51,044 nucleotides of DNA from Planctomycetota bacterium (GTDB lineage: Bacteria > Planctomycetota > Planctomycetia > Gemmatales > Gemmataceae): contig JAIOPV010000201.1 of the NCBI GenBank assembly GCA_021413735.1, positions 1-51,044 on the forward strand, given 5' to 3'. Position 1 is the first letter of the stretch, and every line of letters begins with the position of its first letter. Shown one piece after another: positions 24,092 through 32,045 of this stretch. Below the pieces are notes generated by a model. That model did not search any database. It was not told the origin of the DNA and worked only from the letters and a program-made list of their open reading frames with translations. The translations under genes were made by a program, and so were the position numbers.

Positions 24092-24931
24092 TCAAGTCGA
24101 AACGAAGCTTGCGTCCAGGAAAGCGCCGCCGAACGGAATTGATTCGTAGGAGTAAGCTCTTCCACGGCTTTCGACCACGAAGTGCGACACGACCGCCGGG
24201 CGAACCACTTCGATGCGGAAATTGACTACAATTTCGCCCTGAATGACCGGCTCGCCGTCTATCACCAACTCGCCATCTTTGAACGTGCGAGTAGACTTCG
24301 CCTCGAAGTCATAATGCCCCGCAGGGGCCTCACCAGATCCGAAGGACCGAAGCCGCTCCTCACAGGCTTCCCGTGTCCAGGCCGTGATGTAATCCTTCAA
24401 GGGCATCACCACCCCTGCTGCGAGCACGGGGGCGTCGTTTTCCAACCTGCCCCGGTTTCTTGTGGTGTGGAGCGAGACGCTTGCGCGGGTTTGGGCGAGG
24501 TCCTGAAGCACTGCGTGATACCCAACCGGCACAGGAGAAGTTTTGGGGTCGTGCGCGGTGGCGAGGAGAAGAGTGATTCGAGGGTCTTTCCGAGCTTGCG
24601 CTTCCGCATCCGAGGTAAAGGATTTGGCAACGAAGATCCCGTCCTGCGCCCGCGAGACGCTGATTTTTTCCGAGAACACTATGATCTCGTTTTTCCCCAC
24701 CTTCTCCTTCCAGTTCTTGCACTCGAAAATGAAGCGAGTGGCGTATCCCGGCGCGATGTCGATCTCAACCCACACATCGATCTCGTGCCGCACCTCATCG
24801 ACCACAATCACTTTCTTGCTGAAGATGCGGAACGTCTTGTCGCTGTAACCAGGCGACTTCTCCAGAATGCACCGCTCAATCGCGCAGACCGCGTCTTCCA
24901 GTGCCTTTCCCTTCACGCTCGCATCGCTCAT
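24092..24931 (-). CDS. PD-(D/E)XK nuclease-like protein (Mrr-type fold)
   Basis: The 279-residue protein carries a restriction-endonuclease-like core in its first 110 residues: GKALEDAVCAIERCI helix, then VVDEVRHEIDVWVEIDI with the acidic Asp, and RFIFECKNWKEKVGKNEI with the E-x-K motif. IFVAKSFTSDAEAQARKDP continues the fold. The C-terminal half (from about residue 165) is a separate beta-rich domain of unknown type. No methylase is adjacent. It may be a restriction-like defence protein or a DNA-processing enzyme. Confidence 0.75.
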   Translation of the reverse strand: MSDASVKGKALEDAVCAIERCILEKSPGYSDKTFRIFSKKVIVVDEVRHEIDVWVEIDIAPGYATRFIFECKNWKEKVGKNEIIVFSEKISVSRAQDGIFVAKSFTSDAEAQARKDPRITLLLATAHDPKTSPVPVGYHAVLQDLAQTRASVSLHTTRNRGRLENDAPVLAAGVVMPLKDYITAWTREACEERLRSFGSGEAPAGHYDFEAKSTRTFKDGELVIDGEPVIQGEIVVNFRIEVVRPAVVSHFVVESRGRAYSYESIPFGGAFLDASFVST

Positions 24932-25002
24932 CGGGTTTCTCCTGATAACCGACCTTGCGCTTCCCGCACTCGTGCGCTTTGCTGAGAGTAAGGGAGGCCA
25001 CC

Positions 25003-25167
25003 ATGGACTGCTTTTGTTGCCGTCGCCGAAACGTGTTGCCGATGAACTGCGCTTGCGCGCGGGTTACATGCCGCGAGTGTCTTTATTGCTCGAAGAATTG
25101 TGCGTGTGGAAAGAAGGCGCGGATACCGGGGTGTGCGAAGCCGAAGCCGCCTACTCCTCAATCCTGA
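25003..25167 (+). CDS. Cys-rich mini-protein (possible zinc binder)
   Basis: The ATG at 25003 has a good GGGAGG site. The 54-residue product has ten cysteines (CFCC, CAC, CREC, CSKNCACG and a last one near the end) and a basic, Pro-rich C-terminus. Cys pairs spaced C-x2-C suggest a zinc-ribbon or metallothionein-like fold. It diverges from the nuclease-like gene and ends just before the convergent DUF1559 gene. It could also be chance; the ribosome site and Cys spacing are the only support. Confidence 0.45.
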   Translation: MDCFCCRRRNVLPMNCACARVTCRECLYCSKNCACGKKARIPGCAKPKPPTPQS

Positions 25168-25197
25168 TCTCTGCCCACTCTGGAACGGACCGCTGTT

Positions 25198-26139
25198 TCA
25201 CCAATCACTCCCAAGCACTTCGCCGCCGGATGGTGACGATGCCGCTTGCCAGGTCGCCTGCGTGACGCTGTTTGTCACGAACCGTACCGAACCATCGCAT
25301 AGGAGCGTGTTCACGCCGTCGTTGTGCTTGCTTCGGGCCGAATGGATGATGCTACGCGGCCCCGCCACCGTGTAAGTGGCGGTACACGGTGCGAAGGTGG
25401 TCGAGATGCACCCGTCGTTCCGGCCATTGTCAGGGATCTTGCTGTTCGGCGGGTTGTTGGCCTGGAAGTAGGCACCATCTGGGATGGTGTACATACCCCG
25501 GAAATCTGTCCCCGGAAGCACTACAACTTCGGAGACAAACACGGTGTTACTCGTTCCATCGGTAATCGAATTAATATCCAATCGACTATCTATGTATAAG
25601 ACACCCGCTTGTCGCTTTGGCGGCGCATCTGTGTTCCACGCCTCGATCATCGGCCCGATGCCGTTGTTCCCCACATAACTTCCCCGATAGTGAGAGTCCG
25701 CGGTCACCACAGCAATTGACTTGGTTCCAGAAGCCGGGTCCGAAGGACAGACGTAGACGTCGATGCGAGTGTCCTTGAAAATTGCGTTTGGGTGGCCTGC
25801 CCAACTCGTTGCGTAGAACCCTCGGGTGAGGTCACACTTCCCGTAAAGGTTCCCTTGCTCGATGTAAGGTAGCAGCCAAAACGCCCACGTGCCTTGTTCA
25901 GCATTTTGGTCATATTGGCCGAGGATAGCCCGCTTTTGGCCGACCGGGAACCGACTGTTTGCGTCGTGATAGTTGTGCAGACCGAGGCCCAGTTGCTTGA
26001 GATTGTTGGCGCACTTGATCCGTGCCGCGGCCTCGCGGACTTTCTGCACAGCGGGCAGCAACAACCCAATCAGCACGGCGATAATGGCGATGACAACGAG
26101 TAGCTCAATCAGCGTGAACCCGGAGCGACGAACGGACAT
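25198..26139 (-). CDS. DUF1559 protein with prepilin-like N-terminus
   Basis: The start at 26139 gives MSVRRSGFTLIELLVVIAII, a type IV prepilin cleavage site (G-F-T-L-I-E) and helix. Residues then follow the planctomycete pattern LPAVQKVREAAARIKCANNL, KQLGLGLHNYHDANSRFPVG. The C-terminus has the H-X9-DG motif, HNDGVNTLLCDGSVRFV. Such proteins occur in dozens of copies per planctomycete genome and are probably pseudopilin-like surface or secretion components. The product is 313 residues, normal for the family. It follows the kinase gene on the same strand by 51 bases. Confidence 0.92.
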   Translation of the reverse strand: MSVRRSGFTLIELLVVIAIIAVLIGLLLPAVQKVREAAARIKCANNLKQLGLGLHNYHDANSRFPVGQKRAILGQYDQNAEQGTWAFWLLPYIEQGNLYGKCDLTRGFYATSWAGHPNAIFKDTRIDVYVCPSDPASGTKSIAVVTADSHYRGSYVGNNGIGPMIEAWNTDAPPKRQAGVLYIDSRLDINSITDGTSNTVFVSEVVVLPGTDFRGMYTIPDGAYFQANNPPNSKIPDNGRNDGCISTTFAPCTATYTVAGPRSIIHSARSKHNDGVNTLLCDGSVRFVTNSVTQATWQAASSPSGGEVLGSDW

Positions 26140-26190
26140 GGGCGGCCTCTGGTGAGGGAATACTGGGTGTTGGTTGAGCAGCAACTGTGG

Positions 26191-28782
26191 CTATTGCGGT
26201 AGGCGAAAGATTAGCGTCGTTGCGGCCTTGGTCCCGACAATGACGTGTCGCCCATCGGGGTGGAAAACCACGTCGGTCAGAAGAAAAGTCGGGCCGAGCG
26301 CCCAGTCGGGGTTGGCCACAGGGATGTCCAGCACCTTCTTCTCATCTGCCCATTGCCAGACTATTAGTTGTCCATCCTTGGTGACGGTAGCCAAGAGCTT
26401 TCCGTCTGGGCTGAAAGCCGAACGATAGACTCGGCTGTCGTGCGGGAGGAACTGACGGACCCCGAAGCCGTTCTTGGCGTCCCGCACCCCGAAGATGGAC
26501 TCCTCGGTCTTCACCCCCTTGCTCGGTCGAAGGAAGAGGTCGGTGATGGCTCCCGTGTCCGGCCTCAGTGGGTTTTGCCCTCCGTTGACGGCCAGCCACC
26601 GGCCGTCCGAACTAACAGCCGTTGCCTTGTAGATCACCTTGTTCTCGAATTGGTGAAGTACGGGCTTCTCGGTGATCAAATCCACGACTTTGAGAACGGC
26701 ACGACCACCGATCACCAATTTGTTGCCGGTGGGTAAGAATCGCAGGGACTGGACGCCCTCGCGCTCCAAGGTGAGCCGCTTCACAGTACTCAGGTTCTTG
26801 TCCCTCGGGTCGATTAGTATTGCTCCCTCATCCCAACTGCCGACGGCAAAAAGAGTCCCGTCCGGACTGAAGGCGAGAGCCTCGCCGGCCCCTTTGATCT
26901 CGCGGGTCGCCAGAACTGTCCGCCGGGGCAGATCCCAGACCGCGATCAGCCCGGTTTCGTCGCAGGTAGCCATCCGGGTAGCGTCGGTGCTGAGTGCCAG
27001 AGCCAGGATGGGCTTTTTGTGTGCGTGGACCGCGGCGAGTTCGGTCGGCGTCGGGGTCGTCAGGTCCCAGAACCGGGCGAAGCCATCGAGCCCCGTGGTC
27101 ACGAGGGTTTTCCCATCCGGTTGGAGAGCCAGGCAGGTGATCGCCCAGGCGTGCCCCGTTCCGGGGTTCGGCTTGGCCTGCTCTGGAGTACCAACCATTG
27201 CGACCAGTTCCGGCGGTGCGGCGGCGGAATTCCCTCGCCCGAATTCGGCCAGAAACTTGTCGGGGATGTTGGCCCTCCGAAAGTGGTCGAGCGTCGGGCC
27301 TGTGGCCTTCGGGATCGGCGGGACGAGTTCTCCGGGTTGACCCCCCGGGAGCGTGACATCTACCTCGCCCTTGCCATCGACCTTGACCTTCGTTCCGTGC
27401 GGCACGCTCAGTTCGATCGGTGGCACGCCCTCCTGACGCTTGATGCGAATAATCACCTGTTGAAGTATCACGACCCCAGCCAGCAGCATCAGCAACACCG
27501 CCAAACCCACCAGCGCCCGTCGTTTCTGGAGGGGCGAATCGAGACGCGGTTGCGTCGGAATCAACGGGATCGTCTCGACCCCCGATGCAGGAATTGCGGT
27601 CGAGGCAGAACCGATCAGTGCCCGAAGTGCGGCCACGACATCGCGAGCAGTCTTCGGTTCCCGGTCGGAGGGGTTTTTACGAAGCAATCCGAGGATCACG
27701 GGACATACGCCCGTTGGGAGCCCCAGGACAAGTGAATCCGGCGGTATCGGATCAGACTCGAGCGCGGCTGTCCGGATTTTACCGAGGGTTGCCCCAACGA
27801 AAGGTCGCCTGCCTGTGATCATCTCATACAGCAACACCCCCAGCGCCCACAGATCGGCTCGCCCGTCCATTGGCTCGCCATTCCACTGCTCGGGTGCCAT
27901 ATAAGCCGGGGTGCCGGCAGTGCCTCCGCTTTGGCTGATCTCGGCCGATCCATCGATCGGCTTCGCGAGTCCGAAGTCGAGGATGCGAACACTTGGTCCT
28001 TCGGTGCGCTCCTCCACCCACAAGTTGCTCGGCTTGATGTCGCGGTGGACGAGTCCGGCCGCGTGCGCTTCGGCCAACCCTTCCGCGGTCTGCCGGGCAA
28101 GATCTAGCGACTCATTGATGGTGAGCCGTGGTTCCCGGCGAAGCCGATCCGCGAGCGACTCACCTTTCAACAGTGGCGTCACCAGATACGTCACGCCACC
28201 CGGTTCGTGGGTGTCGATCTGGAAGACCTGCAAAATGTTGCGGTGGTCCAGTTTCGCGGCGGCGCGGGCTTCTCGCAGAAATCGCTCGCGGTCGGTATCC
28301 GTCTCTCCCACTGGACCGCGAATAACCTTGACGGCCACGGCTCGATGGAGATCCTTGTCGAAGCCTTCAAAGACGACTCCCATTCCACCCTGACCGAGCA
28401 CCCGCAGCAGAGGGAACTTCCCGATCCTGCCCAACTCACCGGGCTCCTGCGGCGGCGATAATCGAGAGAGAATTCGCTGGACAATTTCGTCGTCCGGAGG
28501 TGGCAGTGAGGCGAGTTTTCCGATCTCCACCTGAGGAGTTCGCATCGAAACGTCGACCCGAATTCGCTGGAGAAGTTCGGGCAGTTCCGGGGCCACGGCA
28601 TTGTCGGTCGGCGGAACTCTGAGCAGATTAATCACTCCAGCAAACTCGACGTCGCAGATCGAGGTACACGCCGGGCAATCGGTCAAGTGGGAGGCCACTG
28701 GTTCGGCGTCCTCTTCGGAGAGGCGACCGGTCGCAAACGCATGAAGGGTATGCTGATTCGGGCAGTGCAACACGGTGTTCAT
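26191..28782 (-). CDS. Membrane Ser/Thr protein kinase with zinc-finger-like N-terminus and WD40 repeats
   Basis: The start at 28782 gives 863 residues. Residues 1-45 hold a Cys/His cluster (C7, H32, C36, C39 in SHLTDCPACTSIC) like anti-sigma zf-HC2 domains. The kinase spans about 120-400: GQGGMGVVF loop, Lys152 in VAVKVI, HRDIKPSN (D248), DFGLAKP (D269) and PAYMAPEQW. A membrane helix (LVGLAVLLMLLAGVVILQ) lies near 440, and WD40 repeats fill the C-terminus (ITCLALQPDGKTLVTTG and similar). It lies next to a broken ECF sigma gene, a common planctomycete pairing. Confidence 0.93.
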   Translation of the reverse strand: MNTVLHCPNQHTLHAFATGRLSEEDAEPVASHLTDCPACTSICDVEFAGVINLLRVPPTDNAVAPELPELLQRIRVDVSMRTPQVEIGKLASLPPPDDEIVQRILSRLSPPQEPGELGRIGKFPLLRVLGQGGMGVVFEGFDKDLHRAVAVKVIRGPVGETDTDRERFLREARAAAKLDHRNILQVFQIDTHEPGGVTYLVTPLLKGESLADRLRREPRLTINESLDLARQTAEGLAEAHAAGLVHRDIKPSNLWVEERTEGPSVRILDFGLAKPIDGSAEISQSGGTAGTPAYMAPEQWNGEPMDGRADLWALGVLLYEMITGRRPFVGATLGKIRTAALESDPIPPDSLVLGLPTGVCPVILGLLRKNPSDREPKTARDVVAALRALIGSASTAIPASGVETIPLIPTQPRLDSPLQKRRALVGLAVLLMLLAGVVILQQVIIRIKRQEGVPPIELSVPHGTKVKVDGKGEVDVTLPGGQPGELVPPIPKATGPTLDHFRRANIPDKFLAEFGRGNSAAAPPELVAMVGTPEQAKPNPGTGHAWAITCLALQPDGKTLVTTGLDGFARFWDLTTPTPTELAAVHAHKKPILALALSTDATRMATCDETGLIAVWDLPRRTVLATREIKGAGEALAFSPDGTLFAVGSWDEGAILIDPRDKNLSTVKRLTLEREGVQSLRFLPTGNKLVIGGRAVLKVVDLITEKPVLHQFENKVIYKATAVSSDGRWLAVNGGQNPLRPDTGAITDLFLRPSKGVKTEESIFGVRDAKNGFGVRQFLPHDSRVYRSAFSPDGKLLATVTKDGQLIVWQWADEKKVLDIPVANPDWALGPTFLLTDVVFHPDGRHVIVGTKAATTLIFRLPQ

Positions 28783-28878
28783 ATCGCCTCCGCAAGTGAC
28801 CCGTCCCAAACATCTACGGATGAGATCAGAAAGATTTGCAGAAAAAGTGAAGAAATTATCTCGGCGGAAGGAATCGTG

Positions 28879-29378
28879 TCAGTCGAGGAAGCCATCGAGT
28901 TCACGCCGGAGTCGCGGCAAGACGTGAAGACGGGCAGCGCGATACACCCAATCCACTGCGACACCCAGTTCCTTGGCAATGTCAGCAGCTGGCCGACCTT
29001 CGACGGCAAACGCCCAGAATGCTTGCCAGATCCGAGGGTCGAAATCCGCCTGGAGGACACCTATTACCCTGCTTCGCAAGTGGCGGAACGCACGACGGTG
29101 AATAACCAACCACGGAAGCGACGGGATGGGTCATACTCGAGTTTCGGAAGCGCAGTGAGCAACCGGACGAACACATCCTGGGACACATCGGCTCGCTCTC
29201 CCACCCCAACCCCGAGGTGTCCCACCCATGCCAAAACAACGGGGGCATACAGATCGATGAATCGATTCCAAGCGGCTGGGTCGGATGGCCCACGCAGTCG
29301 ATCGAGCAACGTGCGTGGAGTGGGGTCCGGTGGCGCGACTGTCATCCGGTGAGTGCTCGCAATCTGCCGGTGAGACAC
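28879..29378 (-). pseudogene. Broken ECF sigma factor gene
   Basis: Two - strand frames carry the two ends of one ECF sigma factor. The first (29378-29064) has TLLDRLRGPSDPAAWNRFID, YAPVVLAWVGHLG, DVSQDVFVRLL and FRGWLFTVVR, sigma region 2. The second (29109-28879) has ADFDPRIWQAFWAFAVEGRP, AADIAKELGVAVDWVYRA and LRRELDGFLD, sigma region 4. They are in different frames, and only about 20 residues separate the ends where relatives have roughly 70-80, so both a frame change and a deletion are likely. It stands directly upstream of the kinase. Confidence 0.78.
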
Positions 29379-29506
29379 AAGGTCTTGATGCAGAGAGAAT
29401 ACTCGGGCGGCGGGAGCAGGGAAAGGTTGCGTGGCCAGAACAATTAGCCTGCTGCGCCAGGCGTGCTGCGGATGCCAAACGTGGTGGAGTTGCTTGCGTT
29501 GGAGAT

Positions 29507-29535
29507 CAAGAAGAAACCCCGGCTTGTGGCCGGGG
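29507..29535 (-). terminator. Terminator of the ART/partner operon
   Basis: On the - strand, CCCCGGC (29535-29529), loop CACAA, GCCGGGG (29523-29517) is followed by TTTCTTCTTG. It lies six bases beyond the stop of the basic partner gene. It would end the ART-partner transcript. The 29379-29506 stretch holds nothing I can support. Confidence 0.7.
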
Positions 29536-29540
29536 AGGAG

Positions 29541-29885
29541 TCAGGCGGTCACAGCTTTCTTCCCGCCGGGTTTCTTTTTGACAGCAGCCGTCTTCACGAC
29601 GCCGTAGATGATCTTTGTCGCCGGAGGTTTGGGCTTCACGGGTGCCGCCTTGCGTTTCGTCTTTGCCGGCGGTTGGTAGTGGGCGGTGAGCTTGCCGTCT
29701 TCCGAGAGAACTCCGATGCGGATCAAGGTTTGTCGCGTCTGTTGGGGCGTTCGCTTTTTCGCCCGCTCGAGGATGAAGCCGAACTTATTCGGTTGGGCGA
29801 CCGTAGCGACCGTCTTCACGGACGTGCCAGACGGCGAGGATGCTTTGGGGGTTTCGGACACAGATTTGGATGTGTGTTTCTTCAC
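29541..29885 (-). CDS. Basic partner of the ADP-ribosyltransferase gene (antitoxin-like)
   Basis: A GTG at 29885 behind GGGAG gives 114 residues; an ATG at 29942 is an alternative. The core is NKFGFILERAKKRTPQQTRQ, TLIRIGVLSEDGKLTAHYQ; the helix plus 'GVL...GKLT..Y' ending is recalled from small proteins next to ART-type genes. The C-terminus is Lys/Pro/Ala-rich (TKRKAAPVKPKPPATK, KTAAVKKKPGGKK), like a nucleic-acid-binding tail. It overlaps the 3' end of the ART gene by about 100 bases, a strong sign of coupling. An antitoxin or regulator role is inferred. Confidence 0.65.
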   Translation of the reverse strand: MKKHTSKSVSETPKASSPSGTSVKTVATVAQPNKFGFILERAKKRTPQQTRQTLIRIGVLSEDGKLTAHYQPPAKTKRKAAPVKPKPPATKIIYGVVKTAAVKKKPGGKKAVTA

Positions 29886-30378
29886 TGATCCAACTCCCAG
29901 TATAGACTCGCTTGGCAGTCGAGGTTGGGACGAACACTGCACGAGCAGTGTCTAAAGGCATTTCGGCCGCCTCGAAATCGTCGTACAGATAATTAAAAAC
30001 GGCACAATCCAAAACCCGATGGCTCCGCACGTTCACCGGAATCTGTGCGTTCACATCCTGCATGTCCGCGACCATCTTGTCATGAAATCCGCGTAGCAGC
30101 GTCACGTTTCCTGTGTCGAGGAGATCGAAACACCTACCGAGTCGCAGGACTGCACCGATGACCGCCGGGTGTGGATTGTCATCGCGTCTCGCCCACCACC
30201 ACGCTTGCTGGAAGGCGTGCTCCCAGAAGTAGATGCCCTTCCCGAACCACTCGTCGTCTTCGTCACTTTCTTCAAACGGATCACCCGCCACAAGTCGATC
30301 TGCCGCTTCGACGGTCGTCCCGTGGTAGCCGATGACCGTTCTGTGGTAGTCGGCAAAGTCGATGGGCGGGGGCGGCAC
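29785..30378 (-). CDS. PARP-like ADP-ribosyltransferase-fold protein
   Basis: A GTG at 30378 with GGAG five bases upstream is preferred over the GTG at 30456; it gives 197 residues. The protein has VIGYHGTTVEAADRLVAG and EWFGKGIYFWEHAFQQAWWW. The H-G-T...F-G-K-G-I-Y-F pattern is the NAD-binding signature of PARP/ARTD enzymes (His19, Tyr50). GSWISEETHIQICVRNP near the end offers Glu166/167 as the third catalytic residue. It probably transfers ADP-ribose to an unknown target. The downstream gene overlaps it, and a NADAR gene diverges from it. Confidence 0.75.
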   Translation of the reverse strand: MPPPPIDFADYHRTVIGYHGTTVEAADRLVAGDPFEESDEDDEWFGKGIYFWEHAFQQAWWWARRDDNPHPAVIGAVLRLGRCFDLLDTGNVTLLRGFHDKMVADMQDVNAQIPVNVRSHRVLDCAVFNYLYDDFEAAEMPLDTARAVFVPTSTAKRVYTGSWISEETHIQICVRNPQSILAVWHVREDGRYGRPTE

Positions 30379-30738
30379 GGGAAGCTCCGCAGGGCGGTGC
30401 GGAGTAATTTTACCACAATTTGGATAAGAAAGCAGCGGCGAAAAGAGCGGCCCCACGAGCTTCCAGACTCCACCTTGCCCTGCAGCGCATTTTGCCGCTC
30501 ACCCGTGGGGCCTACCCGCCACACCGCTAGAAGGAGCCTGGACGCGATGGAAAGTGGCGGGTTTGGCGAAGCGTGAGAAGCCAGGTAAACAGCTTCATAG
30601 TGCACCTCCTTTCGGCAAGAGGGAAGGGATGCCACGCCGCCAGAAGGTGATTCGTCGTGCCGTGGCCGAGATTTTGCAGGGCGAACCAACATCCCGGTTC
30701 CGATCTCCAGGGGGTAGTATCACTCACCGGAGGAAGCC
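30379..30738. promoter_or_regulatory. Divergent intergenic region between ART and NADAR genes, with inverted repeats
   Basis: No gene is supported in these 360 bases. They must hold the promoters of both divergent genes. Two 9-bp perfect inverted repeats are visible: GGCCCCACG (30449-30457) with CGTGGGGCC (30504-30512), and ACCCGCCAC (30514-30522) with GTGGCGGGT (30554-30562). They could form mRNA hairpins or operator half-sites. Ribosome sites lie at 30724-30731 (CCGGAGGA) for NADAR. Confidence 0.4.
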
Positions 30739-31194
30739 ATGCCCGTGATCGAGTTCTACTCCACCGCCGCAGATTACGGATGTTTCTCGAACTTCTCCCG
30801 CCACTCGGTCTTCCTCAAAGGGAAGCGGTGGCTGACCACCGAGCATTTCTTCCAAGCCCAAAAGTTTGCAGGCACCGAGCACGAGGAGAAGGTACGGCGG
30901 ACGAAAAAGCCGAGCGAAGCCGCTGCGATGGGCCGTGACCGGAAGTTGCCCCTCCGGCGAGACTGGGAGAGCGTGAAGGATCAGGTCATGCTCGAAGCCG
31001 TGCGCGCGAAGTTCGCCCAGCACGACGACCTTCGAGAGATTCTGCTCGCCACCGGAGACGCGAAGTTGGTCGAACACACCGAGAACGACAGTTACTGGGG
31101 TGACGGCGGCGACGGGTCGGGGAAGAACCAGCTCGGACAAATCCTCATGCGGGTCCGCGAGGAGTTGCAAGCAGCGGAAGTCGCACCCGAATGA
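30739..31194 (+). CDS. NADAR-family protein (YbiA-like; proposed ADP-ribose-removing hydrolase)
   Basis: The 151-residue protein has all NADAR landmarks: GCFSNFSRHSVFLKGKRWLT, TEHFFQAQKFAG, LPLRRDWESVKDQVM, and TENDSYWGDGGDGSGKNQLG. CGGAGGA precedes the ATG. NADAR proteins hydrolyse the N-glycosidic bond of ADP-ribose-like compounds; YbiA acts on riboflavin intermediates, and other members remove ADP-ribose from guanosine and counteract DarT-type toxins. Its divergence from an ART gene makes the second role attractive, but substrate cannot be read from the sequence. A terminator follows. Confidence 0.9.
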   Translation: MPVIEFYSTAADYGCFSNFSRHSVFLKGKRWLTTEHFFQAQKFAGTEHEEKVRRTKKPSEAAAMGRDRKLPLRRDWESVKDQVMLEAVRAKFAQHDDLREILLATGDAKLVEHTENDSYWGDGGDGSGKNQLGQILMRVREELQAAEVAPE

Positions 31195-31212
31195 TCTTGT
31201 TCGGAAGGAAGA

Positions 31213-31236
31213 AGCCCCCATTTGGGGGGCTCTTTT
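31213..31236 (+). terminator. Terminator of the NADAR gene
   Basis: AGCCCCC (31213-31219), loop ATTTG, GGGGGCT (31225-31231) is followed by CTTTTC, starting 19 bases after the NADAR stop. It forms a good intrinsic terminator before the convergent membrane gene. Confidence 0.75.
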
Positions 31237-31264
31237 CATTCGGATAAGAAGCATCGCACCCCGC

Positions 31265-31927
31265 TCACGGCTGTCCGACTGCCGCCTTCTTTTCCTCCAA
31301 CTCCTTCTGCTCCTTTTGAAGCTTCAGTTTCTCGAGCGTATCGAGCCGTCGCTGGGCAATGCGCCAGAAGATGAATCCGAAAACGGAACCGACCACTCCA
31401 AGCAAAATTCCCATGAAGGCGAAATTGCAATTTCCCTTCGTGGTGGCGGCCTGTCGCCAGAGGTTTTCCACCGTGGTGCTGTGCTGCCGGAGTTTGGTAC
31501 GAAGCTCTTTCACTGCGTCGGGCGGGAATGCGGTGCCCACCTCCGGAGAAGCCTTGCTCGCCCCCGTCGAAGAACTGGCGAGCCAGTTGTCCCAGAAGGT
31601 CAACACCTCCCGATACTGGTCGCGCCACTTGGCGTCACCGAGGAGGGGGAACTTGGTGCCGGGCCGAATCTGAACCAGCTTCCCGTCGGTGTCCGGAATT
31701 GCGAGCTTGACGGTGAGCGGCTCCTTGGTCTTCACCTGGGATGCCAGAATGTTCATCCGGGTTTCCATCTCGGTCACGAACTCGATGTACTGCTCCCGTG
31801 CCGCGATCTCGCTGGTCCGGAGCCGATCTTCTTGATCCTGAATGACCCACACCGACGCCCCGGCCAGGATGATGCCGCCGATGGCAAGGAACTTAAACAG
31901 GTTGTCTGTCGGGATCGCTGGAAGCAC
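31265..31927 (-). CDS. Two-TM protein with extracytoplasmic domain and C-terminal coiled coil
   Basis: The frame is open to 32524, but upstream residues are implausible and the GTG at 31927 is the first start before the first membrane segment; it lacks a clear ribosome site. The 220-residue product has LFKFLAIGGIILAGASVWVI as the first span, an extracytoplasmic part with helices (REQYIEFVTEMETRMNILAS), a second span near the end (FMGILLGVVGSVFGFIFWRI), and a charged helix (LEKLKLQKEQKELEEKKAAV). No family is recognised. It lies between the intact and truncated NADAR copies. Confidence 0.65.
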   Translation of the reverse strand: MLPAIPTDNLFKFLAIGGIILAGASVWVIQDQEDRLRTSEIAAREQYIEFVTEMETRMNILASQVKTKEPLTVKLAIPDTDGKLVQIRPGTKFPLLGDAKWRDQYREVLTFWDNWLASSSTGASKASPEVGTAFPPDAVKELRTKLRQHSTTVENLWRQAATTKGNCNFAFMGILLGVVGSVFGFIFWRIAQRRLDTLEKLKLQKEQKELEEKKAAVGQP

Positions 31928-32016
31928 GGTGTGTATTCCGTGGTGTAGGACTCGGTGAAGGCCGTCATTAAGAGGTTCGATCTTCCTGCCTTGATCTTTC
32001 TGGACTGCACCTTTGC

Positions 32017-32045
32017 GTGCACCTTTGGAGGTGCAAAAGGTGCAC
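32017..32045. promoter_or_regulatory. 10-bp palindromic element upstream of truncated NADAR
   Basis: GTGCACCTTT (32017-32026) and AAAGGTGCAC (32036-32045) form a perfect inverted repeat with a 9-base spacer. A related GCACCTTTGCGTGCACCTTT direct repeat overlaps it. It lies between the - strand membrane gene and the truncated + strand NADAR copy, so it may be an operator or a recombination junction scar. Confidence 0.4.

Noticed and set aside
23950-24165. 71-residue - strand frame between the nuclease-like and small membrane genes
   Set aside because: It overlaps the end of the nuclease-like gene, has no ribosome site and no domain; considered non-coding.
1-25200. Prophage attachment sites or integrase
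   Set aside because: No integrase, tRNA or direct repeat at a boundary could be identified; the left end lies outside the window.
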